A DNA stretch of 64,000 bases from contig NC_086248.1 in assembly GCF_021018805.1 (NCBI RefSeq), positions 24,870,922-24,934,921 of the forward strand, given 5' to 3'. Both the position numbers and the translations under genes were made by a program. Shown here piece by piece: positions 40,501 through 55,500 of the stretch (position 1 is the first letter of the stretch; every line of letters starts with the position of its first letter). This stretch comes from Prinia subflava (taxonomy: Eukaryota > Chordata > Aves > Passeriformes > Cisticolidae). The notes beneath the pieces are model-generated. The model searched no databases and had not been told where the DNA came from. It saw only the letters and a program-made list of their open reading frames with translations.

Positions 40501-43500
40501 AGAATGGGGTGGAGGATAGTGTTCCTGTAATTTGTCTTTGTTTTGCATTTTCCAAACCTGTTTTATTTGGCAATAAACTAAAGTTAATTTATGCCAAGTC
40601 AAGTCTATTTTGCCCATGACAATAAAAAGTGAGTGATCTCGCTGTCTTTATCTTTATTTTATGGGCTTCTCTATCTTAATTTTTACCCCCATCCACTTGA
40701 GCAAGGGGAGTGACAGAGAAGGTGGTGGGCATCTGGCAGCCTGCCAAAGTCAACCCCTTCACAGATAGTTTCTTAGAGTCAGAAGGAAGTAATTCCTAAG
40801 CTAAGCAAACCTCAAATAATTGATTGTAAACAGGCTCCTTGGAGTCATATTTCTCTGGAGAATATATGATCCTCAGCAAATCACTACCTCTGCTCAGCAA
40901 TCCCTATTTCAGTAAAAATAAAAAAAAAAATGAAATGGCAGTGAAAGGCATATGGATACATGTAGGAGAGAGACCAACAATTAAATTACTGTGTTGTAAT
41001 GACTTGTGTGACTTATGACTCAACAAAGTGTGGACTTGAACAGTGACATAAGAATTTGGAAGAGAAAAATCTGTAATTTTTCTCTTCCAGAACCTGCATG
41101 CAGACACTAGTGACAAAAAGAGGTATTAAGAAAAGCAGATATTTTACCCAGTGTTTTCTGAATCTCATCTTTGTCTGGTGTCAACTCTCCTCTTGTGTCC
41201 AATAACACTTCAGCAGCTTTTTTCAGTTTTTCTACAGCAATTTGGTGGTTAGACACTTGTCCCTGAAGAACCTGTAAAATTCCACTGTTATCAGTTATGC
41301 TTTTCAGTACAGTTGGTATTTACATAAGCAAGACTTGAGATGTGTCACAGAACTTAAACTTAGTGCTCGGAATAAACAAACTCAATTTGTGACCTCTCCT
41401 TAAGCAAAATCTTGACCAGTGGTTATGGCTGCTGTTAACCTCCTGGCCCTTGTTTTAGTTCACCATCTTTTATAATCAAACATAAGGTAAAGTCTGACCC
41501 AACTTATTTCTTGCATGTAACTTCAAATGTGTCTTTTGATTAACGGTTTCTAAAGGCCCTTTGTATAGACTGTTATAAACACATTTTTCAACTCATCATC
41601 TAAGAACAATTCAGAGGGAAAAGCATACAATCAATAGCAGCAGTTACACATTCACCAGCACTGGTATTGACAAAGGCTCAGGCTGATATTGTAGCACAAA
41701 CATGAATAGCTTGAAACAAGATTATTGCCTTAACAGTCAGGAAACCCTGAAGCAGTGTGGATGAATTTTGCCTAAGTTTGTCCATCTGAACAAGGAACAC
41801 GTGTTCAGAGACTAGCTCAGCCATGATTTTCTCCAGATTCAACAAAGACAGTAGGGCTGAATCAAATTCTAGTGCCTTTATCTCTCTAGTGTGTAAGAGT
41901 ACTTTAGAGTACATAATTTAAAATTTATTCATTTTTAAATTATTTCAGGCCTCTGTGCTAGTGTTTGTTTTGATTCCCTTGAAGCTTATATAAGTCCAAA
42001 ATGAAGGGACATCTGATTTACTTTTTGATATTCATTGATACTCAATGAATATATGAATCAAAAGGTAATCCTATGTGCCCTGCCAGCACAAAGAAGTCTT
42101 GTCAGTGCACTCAGCATTGGTACCCAGAGCATAAGAGTGTGTCAGAGCACAGCACATCATCTCTTGCTGACCCATTTGACACAATGAATCTCAGAGATCT
42201 GAAGAGGCTTAGGCTAGAATTTGTGCAGAAAGAAAGAAAAAAGTACCAGAAAACCTTGTATGCTAACAGAAGGCAAGCAAGCTGATGCCAGAGGCAGTGA
42301 AGAATATTTTGAAGAACAGTTAATCCCCATAAAAAGATTAGACCTCACCATGCTGCCAAGGGCTGTGTCTAGCTGGATTACCAGCTGCATGTGCTGGCTA
42401 CAAGGGACAGCTTTAACTTGCAACACCTGACTTCCTCAAAATACTCTTTGTTTTGCTTTCATTAATTGGCTTGCTTTCTTCAGCCTCCTATTTTTTCTCT
42501 TCTTTTGAATCTTTTGACATTTTGTACCCTTCTCCCTTCTTCCCAACTCACAGTCATTGAGTGCTCTTTTGTGTGCTAGTAATCCATGTAGACATTTCAT
42601 AAAAAGAACCTTAGTGCTCACTCCTTTTGTATTACGTCCATGAAAATTTGTTTTATAGAGAATATAATTCATTTTGGCATAAGGAACAAAACTTTTAAAT
42701 GAAGCTTCAAATTGTAATTGGTTTTATTCCTACTCTTCTAGCGCTTGGAAGCCCAAATGTACCTAAACATTCAATTGTTAGGAGATGACAATTTACACTT
42801 TTAATTTTGTTGTCTTAAACTTGGCTGTGATTTGTCTCCTTTTGCTGTCATGCACCAAAGTGCTGGGCACTTCCAGAGGCCAATTTGAAAGATTCCACAG
42901 ATCAAGGTAGCTACTGCTCATGCTGAAGGGAGGGAAATGGTTAAAGCATGTACTTTCCAAAAGCCATTGACTATCATTTTTCAATAGCAAATGTGTCTGA
43001 TCTGCACTGATACTTCACCAAGCACAAGACAAAACAGTGAGGAAGTGCCTGACCATTAGTCTTGCTCACTAAAAAACAAAAAATCTTGCATATTATTTAT
43101 AGTATAGGTGATTGAATGTGTTTATGAAAATACAACAGTCAATTCAAAGATGACAGACTGTACGAAACTTTATATAACTCACCATATACTTGGGTTCCTA
43201 AAGCCTTCTCCAAGCCTACACTTTATACAGGTATCCAGTGTTTTACCTTCACAAGCTCTATCACTAACTTGTCTTGCCTGTACTAGGATTTACATAAACT
43301 CATGAGTTACATCCTCAGTGGCAAAAAATAAAAAATTCTGTTCTTCTGTGCAACACAAATTATGTTAAATTCACTCTCTGCAGGGTATGTAGCACTGGGT
43401 GAAATTGAAAAAGGGAGACAGACTACTCACATCACACTGTTCACCTGGTATGATCCCTTTCATAACGAAGGAACACACAAATGTGAACAGAAAAAAAATC

Positions 43501-46500
43501 AAGAGTCACAGACAACAATCAAATGGACTTCTCTATCTGGAACCCTATCCAAGCCTTATTCTGATAGCAAGCCATAATCATTAAATCTTTTCTTAGTTCA
43601 AAAACTTCCCAAATTTCACCCTATCATTTTCTAAGTGATAGAAAACACGTCCTTCTTTCATCACTGCTAATGCCATCTTGGTACTCCATTTTTTTTCACC
43701 CATTGCTTTTCAGATATTGCTCTGGACAGCCAAATTTCAGAACCACAGAAGATGTATGCCTACATGCAAAGCAAGAATTCGGCCTGTGGTCACTTGGATT
43801 ATATTAGATCATCCTGGTTTTCAGATAAAAAGCAGTTCCTTTTAGCACAAAAGCTTTTCACCTTAGTTTCTTCAAGTTGTCTTTGGAGATTTTTGGGATC
43901 CACTGCAATTGGCTCTGATAGTTGTTTGTTCACAGCTATTTCAGAGGCCTGGAGACCTGACAAAAGTCCAGATGAAGCATCTTCATAATGCTGGTATTTA
44001 TCCACCAGGTCTTTAAGGTTATTTCCAAGGATGCTACACTAAAAGAGTAAAAAAGAAACAAGCAAATATGCAGGCATTAAACTGTGTGCTGCATTTCATA
44101 CCAATCTCAAAATTATACATTCCTTCCTGTAATGCTGCATAACTTTTTCCTGTCATCATTTCACTGTCTTATTTCTGCACAAAGACATGACAGCTGGACA
44201 GGCTCTGCAGGTCTTACCAGTTTGTGCTCCTAAAGGGTGATTTAGGATTAAATCACTGATGCAGGTAGGAAACTGGAATCTTACTTGCTGTACTAGAATT
44301 GGAAAAACGTCAGGAATAATTTTTGATTCACCAATATAAATATTCTTTATCAGAACTCTGGCACCAAAAATGTAGAAAGCAAGTGGAAAGTAGAAATGTA
44401 GGAAGCCGCTGGGAGCTAGAATTTTTCTAAAAAATCAGGAGAGATATGTATGTTCATTAAAATATGAACAGTGGAGTACTGTTTTCATAACTACCTTACC
44501 TGCATAGTGAATTCAAAGTGATAAGGTTCAGTATTGTACATATGCTTTGTTTTATTCACTTAAAAATGTCATCTGAACAAGATCCTGTCAGTCCTATACG
44601 TTAGCATGCCCCAAAGTGTTTACAGCAAATTGTCACATAAAAAAAAAGTCAGTGAAACTCTTTCAGACTTTCTGGAGATGGTTCCACAAGCAAAATCTGA
44701 TTGTATCAAGTCATAATACTTATAAACAGTTACACTAAATGTTTATATTCGGAACCTTCCAGATACGGTATTTTAACATTTACACGTGGTACTTGGTCTC
44801 CATCTGGTGGGCAGACATAGAACATGCTTATTTATATAACCAGTTAACCAAGAACTGACTTTAGGGCTCCTTCAACATTATAAACCTATAAAATCATGTC
44901 TCACGCATGTGCAAATATACATACATATATATATAAGTAAAAGCAATCTAAGCATTTATTAAAGCAAGAAACTTTTACAAAAGGCAAAAAAGGTTACTAC
45001 CAATTCATTTACAACTTGGAAAATCTCACTAATAGTGGATGATCTCACTTTTTAGAAGTCTGTCCTTAAAGGCCCAAAAGGTCGACTGTGTTCTGCATAT
45101 TTATTGTCAAATATTTAAAGCACATCTATTATAACCCTGCTAAATGTATACACGGAAAGGATAGAATTCGGAAAATTGACAAATCAAGCTACTGGCATGG
45201 GATTCTTATGTGCATAAAAACAAGCTCTCTGAAAAATTTTGCTATGAAATCTTTACATTCACACTCAAAGTAATTCAATAAACCAACTGCAGAAAATTTA
45301 ACATGTCAACAGAATTGTCAATTTAGCTTCCCTGTTCATACCACTTAAGCAGAAAAAGGAAAATGTGCTTCTGGAAATGAACAGCTGTCTTGACAAACTG
45401 AGAAAATAAGTTTTACATTGCATTTTTAACCATGCAATCAAATACATATCTTTATAGAATTTACATTTCTGAGCATAAAAACCTTAAGGAGGTAAAAATT
45501 TCCAGACAAAGATGGTCACTGTTGCAGACCAACACAGTACCAATGGCATTGAAGCTCTAAGGAGTTAGACCCTATGATCTTAGAAAAATAGGAAACAGCA
45601 CAATCAAAGGCTACTGACAGCAGCTCCCTCTTCAGTGGTTTAATTAATAATTATCTCAAAAGTTTACAGTTCTGGAATATTATCAATATTGAACAACACT
45701 GTTTTTTGAAAACAGCTGGAAATTTGGCATGTGAGACTAGCTGGTGATGTTTGTCTGGTTCTATCAGGCAGATTTCATACATGAACCTGGCACAGAGAGC
45801 TAGATTATCTTCCCTCTCTAAGGTACATGGAGGATTTTGCACTGCTAATTACTCATTAGTTAGACACTAAGCTGATATTGTTAAGGATAAAATGTTTACT
45901 TGGCAGAGCGGTGAAAAATAATTGCTGTGCTTAAATCACTAAGTTCTTTCTTGCCTAGTGCTGGCAACAAAGGTCACATTGGGATAAACTGTTTCAGGAT
46001 ACAAATTAAAATTAAAACTTAACCTGCCATTTTTGGCGTAGTCTCTCTCTTTTTACACTCATTTTATTAGTAGGGAGCCAAGTAAATAAACAGCTATGGG
46101 AAATATTGCAAGTAACATAAAGTGGCATTATACATGTGAAAGTATTACAATTCCTTTCCATTCCAAAACATTACTCAAGGCATTCTGAGCTGCCACAGTC
46201 TCAGAGGCTGTTTAAGCCTGGAAAGAACAACGAAGAGCTCTGGTCTCATTTCTTCCTTATAACACAAAGTAGAAAGTCTCATCCATTCAGACCTTTAATA
46301 ATCTGACACTTGACTAAAGTAGATCTAGAAAAGCATCTTGTTCTGCTATGTGACTTTGAGAGACAAAGAATTTACAACTTCTCATGGTGTTTGTTTCATC
46401 AACTAGCTCCTGTCTACACAAATTGCTGAATCAATGACAGCAGTCATTCCTATTCAGTATAAATAAAACTTACCTTAGTATAGAGAGATTTGAAGCGATC

Positions 46501-49500
46501 TGAAGCTTTATCCAGTTTATTTTGCACTTCAGCATATGTAGCCGAAGTATCGATACCATCTTTGTCAACCTTCACACCATCTCTTTTGCTACATGACCTT
46601 GCAGCATCCAAAACTCTTTGTCCAGAAATCGTGATGTAGCGTAAATCCCCTTTGTGAGATATAACATCTTCTGAAAAACTCTTCTGCCTTTTCAGTTTGA
46701 CCATAATACCACTGAAGTCAGAAGCGCCTGCCTCCAAGTTGTCAAGTTCTTGTTCTGCCTGCTGCAGCCACATTTCAAATTCACTGTAGTCTGCATCGAA
46801 CTTCTCCAGCTCTTCCCTCAGAGAATGGGTTAATTTCATTTTCCGTTCTGATTCAGCCAAGGCAGTCTCATACTGAGCCTTCAGCTCTTTCATGTTCCTC
46901 TGCATCTTGTCCTTTTCTTCAGGGGTAAGGTAGTGCCCTTGTTTCTCAAGCAGTGTCTGAGCAGACTGAGTTGCTACTATGATAGCCTGCTGCTGAGAAA
47001 TAATTTTCTCATGTTGAGCCTACAAAAAAAAAGAATAAATTACAACCAGCACCCTCTCACATGATTCCTTAGAAAAGGACATGTAAAACAAAGACCAAAG
47101 TGATAAAAGGCTTTTCTAATTTTCTTTTTTTATTATTATTATAAACTGCACATTTCTTCAGTAATTTAAGTGCAAGTGTGACTCTTGGTCATCATATTTT
47201 TGTGCAGTTAAAAAAATTTTACAAAACATTCAATGGTAATTTTGCCAGATGTACAGGCCATGCCCATATGGAAATGTTCAAGTATCATTGAAATTCAGCA
47301 ATACCTGGATGCATATATCACACAAACATTTTCTCCTGTACTTCCAAAACACAGGTTTTTAGAGAAAAATTAGACATTATCAATCTCTCTAACTTTTTTC
47401 CTAAAAAAATTCATTTGCTTATTACTTAGCATTTATACTAGTGTACTTAGTGTAATCAAATTTTTCCAAATTCTCTGTCTCAAAATGGGATTTAACAAAT
47501 AAAACATTCAAAGGTAGACAACTTTCCAAATCAAAATTCTCCATGTCCCATTATACTGTAGCTACCATTAGAGACAAGAAGACCTAAAGGAGTAAAAGCA
47601 TCAAACAGTACAGATACTTTCTTCTTACACTCAGTGAAGAAAAATTATTACTTGGGTTTTGAAATTTCATTTTTCAAAATCCAGAGCCACGTTTCTTATC
47701 AAATATAATTAGTTCTAAAATAGATCCAGTTCACATTAAAAATCAAGACACAATCTACGCATGTAAATTTTTCAATCTCATAAAAATATTTAAGTCTAGG
47801 AACTAGTACTATATTCCAAATGAAAAACATATTTCAAATATATTCTTTCAAAAAAATCTTCATTCTTGAAGGTCTCCCATGAAAAATAGCTATGTAAAAT
47901 CAACAGTATGTTTTTCTTCCATGAGTACAGTGGCTAATTATTCTGTAGGCACTACATGCAGAAATGAACTGTCAAAAAAGTAGAAGTAAAAATATCGTGT
48001 ACACAAAACCCAGTAATCCTATTTGTTTAGGTTGCTTTTGCGGTTTTGTTTTTGGGGTTTTTTTTAAATAAAAAAGGAAATCCAAAATACTATCAGCTAG
48101 AAGCATAATAATTTTCTTTAAGGTGTCAATCAATTCACACCTAAAGGTTCTTGGTTTCCCAGCTGGAAGTCAGCAAACACCATAAAACTGAACTCTTACA
48201 ATTTTAAATGCTTCCAACTTACCAGGAAAATCTATTTTGAAAATGCTGCACTGTAATTTTATGTAATTCACTCTTCTGAAGCCTTCAAGCATTGCTGTGC
48301 CCACGTGTTAAAATTGTAGGAAATGAAAACTATAATTTCAGTAAACTATTACTTGCAGCAATTTGCAATCAGTATTCACAGGGAATTAAAATGGGATGAA
48401 TCATCTGTGTATAACCAAGATTTTTGAAAAAGTCACATAAAGGGTATGAATTTATGCTATTTTCTGCATTTTATTTCTCTGCATCAATTTCTCACTACAA
48501 AAAACAATAGACTCACCACAAAAATTCTTTACATTTACCTTGCAGAATGTGCCCTTTCTCTTATTTTGCAGGAAACAACTACAGTAACGGGAAAAAACTG
48601 ACAAATGTGCAATACATTCTAACTACTGAAATTCCTACCACTGTGCATTTCTATCTTCCTAGTGCTTGCTCCAAAGCCTATGACAGACAGGATGAGATTG
48701 AGTTCACTTATGCTGAATAAGGAGTGATACACCTAAATGGTGAATAAACGCAGTAACAATACCTTGACTTTCTGATACTGCTGGTTCAGATTGTCATCTA
48801 TGCTTTTTACTAGTCCATCCACCTCAGTTTCAATGTCTTGCTGCATTTCCAGCAGATTACCATTGACATCATCCTCCTCTCCTTCCAAAACTTTCACATC
48901 TCCTTCTTCAAAGTGTGTTCCATTCTGCTCTATCACTTGCTTGAATTTCCGTCCATGCTCCGCTTCTTTATCCACATTTGATAACCAATCCAAAAGATTT
49001 TCTATTGTATTTTTACTTTCTTCCAGCTGTTCTATGGCGGCAACCTACATTAAAATATCACAGTTTCAATTTAGAAATCTTCTTCAAAGATCACAAAATA
49101 GCAAATAAACAATTTGAAATACATTAACATCAAAGAAAAATCTTGATTAATTTAGAGGTTGCTGTTTATTTTATAAGTGAATAAACCAACAGTTTATAAG
49201 TTATCCAAATGAAATACGATATTAACCTCTCCACAGTTTATCAATATCTATTGGGTTTGGTTGGGCAGGTTTTGGAATCAGGAGGGCTGCAGGGGTGGCT
49301 TCTCGGAGAAGCTGCCAGAAGCTTCCTTCATGTCCAACAGCCCCAATGACAACCAGCTCCACATGGCACCACCACTTGCTAAGGCCAAGTCCATCAGCAA
49401 TGGTGGTAGCAACTCTGGGATCACAGAGTAAAAGAAAAACAGCAGCCTAAAGAGAGGGGTGAAGATTTGTGAGAGGAACAGCTCTGCAGAGACCAAGGTC

Positions 49501-52500
49501 AGTGCAGAAGGAGGGGCAGGATGTGCTCCAGGTGTTGGAGCTGAGATTCCCCTGCAGCCCAAGGTACAGCCCATGGTGAGGCAGCTGTGCCCCTGCAGCC
49601 CACGGAGGGCCAGGGGATGCAGAGATCCACCTGCAGCCCTGGGAAAAACCCACTCCAGAGCAGATGGATGACCAAAGCAAGCTGTGACCCCATGGGAAGC
49701 CCACAGTTGAGAGCAGGTTTGTGGCACAACTTGTGACTACATGAGGTCATTCCACATACTGGAACACTGTGCCTGAAGGACTGCACCCCATGGAAGGGAC
49801 CACACTGGAGTCATTTGGAAGGACTCACATTGGAGAAGTTCATGAAGGACTGTCTCCTGTATGAGGGACCCCACAGGAGCACAGGGAGAATGTGAGGAGT
49901 CCTCCCCTTGAGGAGGAAGGAGCGGCAGAGAAAATGTGTGATGAATTGGCCACAACCCACATTCCCTATCCCCCTGGCACCAGTGGTAGGAATGAGGGAG
50001 AGAACCCCAGAGCTGAGTTCAGGAACAAGGGAGAGGTGGAGGGAAGATATAGTTAAGATTTAGTTTTTATTTATCATTATCCTATTCTAATTTGATTGGT
50101 AATAAAAATAATTTCCCCAAGTTAAGCCTGTTCTTCCCATGACAGCAACTGTGAGTGATGTCTCCCTGCCCTTATCTCAACCCACAAGGCTTTCACTAAA
50201 TATTCTCTCCCCTGTCCAGCTGAGGAAGGAAGTGATGGAATGGCTTTTTGGCATCCAGACAACGTCAATCCACCACATGACACTAAGTTGCACGACTAAT
50301 ACCATGAGGCATGAAAAGGGTTTGAATAAAGGTATGAAATTGTTGCCTAAAGACCTTTTCTGTTTCCTGCTTAATTGCTGTTGTCATGGCTTTATCCAGT
50401 TCTTTCTTGGACTCTTCTGCCTTCTGGCTAAGGAGCAAACACTTTGTCTTAGCTTCATTTAGTTTCTGTTCCAGGATACTCTTGTCTTCTTGTGACAACT
50501 TTTCTCCGTTCTCTTTCAAGAAGGTTTCAGTATTTTTCACAATTTCTGCCAGTGTCTGGGCACTTGTCCTCATGTCTTTTTGTATCTCCTTTTGATAAAA
50601 AAGAAAGAGAATTGGAGGAAGCAAAATATTAATGAGATCTATCCAATTATCCTTATTGGAACTATCTCTCTTCTAGGGGTAAGCATCACACTGATCCTTC
50701 CTAGCTGCACATGATTGAAGACAATTATTAAAATCAAAGACATCAACATCTGACAATGTGGTTGCAGCTCAATCTGTCTTTTATAACTTTTTTTTTAATT
50801 GAGAATCTGTTTGCTTACAGTCCTATTCAGACTGAGGCCACTTTCTGCCCTTTGTTTAACAGTTCCAATATTGCATTTCCATATATATACAGAACATATA
50901 TCTTAATTTTTTCGAAATCAAGACTTAAGTAAATCTGCTACACTGCAGTTAGTAAAGTGAGTCTCCTGTCTCCTGACAAATTCTAGTCCATCACTATCCT
51001 AACAGAAAGCTGCTGAAAAAAAGCTGACTGAATAGAAGTCAGAAGACTGTAATCATTCTTCCTGGGTGAAAGTTTTCCTGTATTTCTTGGGTTTGTTCAG
51101 GCCAGAAATGGCATGCAATTTTTTTTTCTTCTATTGTAATAAATCATAACATTTCAGTCTCTCAAGAATGTTTATTTCCATTGAATTTCACAGAAGACAG
51201 ATCTTTAATTTTAATTTACTCAAAGCATTTTTCCTAGTCTGCCTCTTAATTTTCTGAGAGGAGCTTTAATTGTAATGATTACACTGTTGAATACTTTCCC
51301 CCAGCTACTGAAACAATGACATTTTTCACCTTTTTAAGGAGTGTAACTGTCTTGGATATGCAAGACAAAACATTTGATCCTCATTCTAGACTACAGATTT
51401 TGCAGAAATTATAGAATATATAGCAGCCAGAACTGCAGCTCATTTTAACACTTAGGAAGTGCATTAAAAAGATTTTCCTGGGGACCCTGTATCATCAAAA
51501 AAAGCCTTTGCTGTGACCAGATCTCCATGCTCCCTTTCAAACAGTGCACTGAGGATGAAAGCTCTGACTTGATCAAAAAAGACTTTTTAACCCCCATTCC
51601 CTCCTAAAACACACTTTTTGAATGATGATTCCAAGAAATCAGTCATAAAACAACAACTACTCTGCTAGGCAGTCACAAACAGCTGATGGAAAAAAAATTG
51701 AGACACATGCTGTATCAGTTCTTCACTCCCCATGAGTACCACATTTAGGCCATAAATCTTTAAGACAGGTAAGAGATATTAAAAACTACTCCAGGTGTGT
51801 CTGTATGACTGACTGACTATAAGAACAATTTTGACAAACTAGATGCATTACTTTAAGGATAAGTCAAGCAAGGCAAGATGAATAAGGAAATTTCTCCTTT
51901 TACAGAGAGTTGGAGCTCTACAGTACAGTACACAAGTACTAGGTGGAGGAAGAAGAGAAGTACCAAATCCTTCAGTCCCTTAACTATCATAAACTCAATA
52001 TCTATCAGGACAGAGTAAAAGCTTATAGATGACTGGATACAGCTGAAGAGCAAGGAAAAAAACCAAATTGAAAGGGGTTTGCTACATAAGTGTTGGGGGT
52101 TAGATTTGGTTTTTTTTTCTTCTCACAGAATTTCTTCCCATAAGTTTCCAAGAAGCCTTAATGACTACTTAGTCAGAACAAAAAGGGGTACTTGAGGGAT
52201 ATGGCAGCACGAAGCTACACCTATTGTTTCTGAGTCCCTGGGAGTGTCCCTCAGAGGGGAGAGATGATGAGCTTTGGGAAAGGCAAAAAGACAGATCTGG
52301 GGGAGGGGAGGGCACTCTTGCTCTCAGCGCCGAGGAGGACGGTCAGGCTGCCCTCTGCCTCTGCCTCGTCCTGGGAAATCTATCGTTATCTGTTCGTGTA
52401 CCCGGGAATCCTGAACTCGCTTTCTCCAGCCTCTCCCCCCACCGCCGCTGCTTCTTCGGACCTTTGAGGCTCTCCTGCTACTCTGTAGCCCTGCACTGCC

Positions 52501-55500
52501 CAGCCCTGCCGGGACACCCCTGCTGCTCCAGCTGCCAGCACAGAGCTCCTCATCTCATCCACCAGCCCGGGACTTTTCCTTCCTTCCAGTTCGGCCTCTC
52601 GGAGCCCTGCAGGGGCGCCGAGATCAAACTGCTCTGGGCTTTTGTAAAAGAAAGCCCTCAAGGTTCTTGATTCTGTTTATTATTGATGCTGTAGTTGTTG
52701 TTTGTTTGTCGTTTTGTCATATATATTAGTAAAGAACTGTTATTCCTACCCCATACCTCTTCCTGAAAGCTCCTTTAAATTTTTTTAATCGGAATAATTT
52801 GGAGGGAGGGGATTTGAATTCTCCATCTCTAGGGAGGTCCTGCCCCTTCCTAGCAGATATCTGTCTTTCAAACCAAGACAATAAGGACACCAGAGTGCAA
52901 GAAACATTAACAAGAACCAGAATTCAAAACACAACAAGACTGAAGCAATGGAAAGCCTCAGGCAAGAGAAAATGTTGCAGCAAAATTTTTCAAAGTACTC
53001 TGAACAGGAATAAACACTTCCTGATACCAGTTAGAAAGCTGGCTAAATTATTTTAGGATAATAAACATACATGATTTTATCACATTCAACAGGAACAATC
53101 TTACACAAATATATTAAAAAAAAATCATGCTTGTTTCAAGAGTGCTTCTTGAAGTGTGTAGCACATACTCCCTATTCTAGTGTCTCCTCATTTGGAAGTT
53201 TCTCCCACTGGCACATACTGGAGTATATTCACAGGCAGCAGTTTAAATGCATGCCACTAAGCCTTTGCTTTTGGTAGGTCAAACAAATCTATTTTATTCT
53301 CCTCTCACATGACAAGCCTTGTTAGTCAACAAAAGAGTCGAGTCACTCTCCTGTGCGCCCAGGCTTCTTTAACTTCCATGACTGGAATTGTGCATACCTC
53401 CTGTTTGGTCTGGTATTGTTCCAGCTCAGCCTTGCTGTCTCCAATAACAAGAGACTGTCGCTGCCCGATGAGTCGATTTTCAGTCTGTGTAAGCAAATCA
53501 CAGATTTCCTGCAGTTTCTCTTTGCATTCCTGCTGCCGCTCAGCCACGTCCTAGATCAGAGCCAAGTACAATTGAACGATAAGACAAAAAATCCTCACTT
53601 CAGGAATGAACGCTCTAATAGATATCAGAAACCTTTGAAAATCAATATTGCAAAGCAGTAACTTTAAAAAGTATGCTGTAAACATGATAGCAGTGGTACA
53701 AAGAGCAAGATGAACATACAGAAGTTATGGATAAACCTCAAATATGTTGTAAGTAAAAGAGACCATGTTTGATGGAATTGCCCAATAGAAGTCTGGCCAT
53801 GCACATATGTGAAGGATGAAATCTCCAAACAACAGGAGTGAAAATCCAGTCTCTTAACCACTTGAAACCTGTGATAAACACTATTAATTCTGAAAAAAAA
53901 GGACATCAAAACAGAGGTTAGTTGTGAATGTGAGTTAGCTCTTTTTGGTATGCATAACATGTTACCTGAATAGAAACTGTGGACTTTTTAAGCAGTAGAG
54001 AAGAACAAAACATGCAAGCTCATTATTGCTACAAAGTCCTAGAAACCTTATCCATGCCTTTCCTGTACTCAATTTTATACTTCTTTCACAAAATATAGTA
54101 GAAAGAAATGTTCTTGGAATGGCAAAATAATACTAAGTCTTCAGAATACTAAAGCACTTTTAATTACACATAAACCAAGGGCTTAGGTGGTGATTCTGAG
54201 TCCTAACAGTGCTGCTGTGAGAGAAGGTGCTGTTAAGCTGCAGTATCTTATCAGCCTCCTTCGACTCTACAAAGGCTGCTCGCACTTGCCAGCTGCAGCT
54301 GTGCCTGCTGAAGTCACCTGACCAACTTGACTCACATTTTCCCAGTGCCCACACCTAGAACTGCAAGTCTTGGTCAGTTTACTCATTGTTTGTCCCTCTA
54401 ACCCATCTCAGTAAAAAAACAATCCATGGTACACAGATTTTAACAAATCTGGTTCTTGGATTATGAAGATCTAGAGAAAAGATCTCATAAGCAGATGACC
54501 TGGCAAATTAAAGGGAAAGAAAATCTTCAGCAAGACCAGAGTGTTATGCAATGATGCAATAGCAAACTCAATGATCTATATAGCTCAGATCAATTACTGA
54601 TATAGCTGCTGAAGAAACAACACTTGAGAGAAACCTCAAGTAAACTTCTCATTGCGAGAAAGAGCAGACTTGGGTCTGTTCTTAATTTAATATGCTGTTT
54701 CTGTGAGTATGCCAAGACAAAAATGATAATTCACCAAATTTCATCAATATCATCTTTGTAGAATTATGAAGGTATCTGTAGTAAAAAGGGAAAAGATAGA
54801 AATACACTCAATATTGCATGGTGGCATTAAAATTCCTCATCCATACACAGGAACATTCGGCACACATTTACACAGAAAGGCAAACCTTCTGATCACCCAG
54901 CTCTTGCACTGCCTGTAACTGAGTCTCTAAACTTTCCACTTGAGAAGTTATTGCTTCCTGTGCTTCCTGAAAAGATTTCTGGGTGGTGTTTAAGAGCCTC
55001 AGCAGCTGTTTGCTCTGATTAGGAGAAAGATCTTCGGCATGTTCAGAAATGAAGAACTGAACATCAAATGCAGTGGACTCCAGTTGCATTTTTTTACAGC
55101 TGAGCTCTCCAGCACTGTTCTGTAAATAAAGTGAAGGGAATTACTAGCAACAAAGAAAAATTAGGTACAAATAAATCACAAGTATCCTCACCATCTCTTC
55201 TTCACTTCTATTCCAAAATGCTTTTGGTAGAAAATTTAGTCATGGAAAATCAAAACTCAGAATCATACTGACACATTCAGGTATGACATTAGAACTTGGG
55301 CATGGTTTGCCTCAGGACAGCTTGTGTCCAAGTAATAAAAAATGTGATCTTGTACATCTCTATTTCTTTGCTCTCTCATGGATGTCTGAAAACTGACTGA
55401 CCTTAAACTCTAAAAGATTTATGGCAGGTTAGATGTAACATTTCTAGGTTCTAGGTCTGAAGACACAGAAATTTTAAAATATATACTTGAAAACATTCCT

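Noticed and set aside
39868..40768. GATAG as target-site duplication for the diverged LTR
   Set aside because: The sequence after the left copy does not begin like an LTR, and a 5-mer match within about 100 bp is not rare.
42073..42285. Plus-strand 70-codon open frame in the E11-E12 intron
   Set aside because: No family match, no promoter or splice context, and its length is expected by chance.
49278..49727. 149-codon minus-strand open frame
   Set aside because: Lies within the LTR between E8 and E9, antisense to it, with no family match.
52224..52670. 148-codon plus-strand open frame
   Set aside because: Lies wholly within the solo LTR; composition reflects its GC-rich part.
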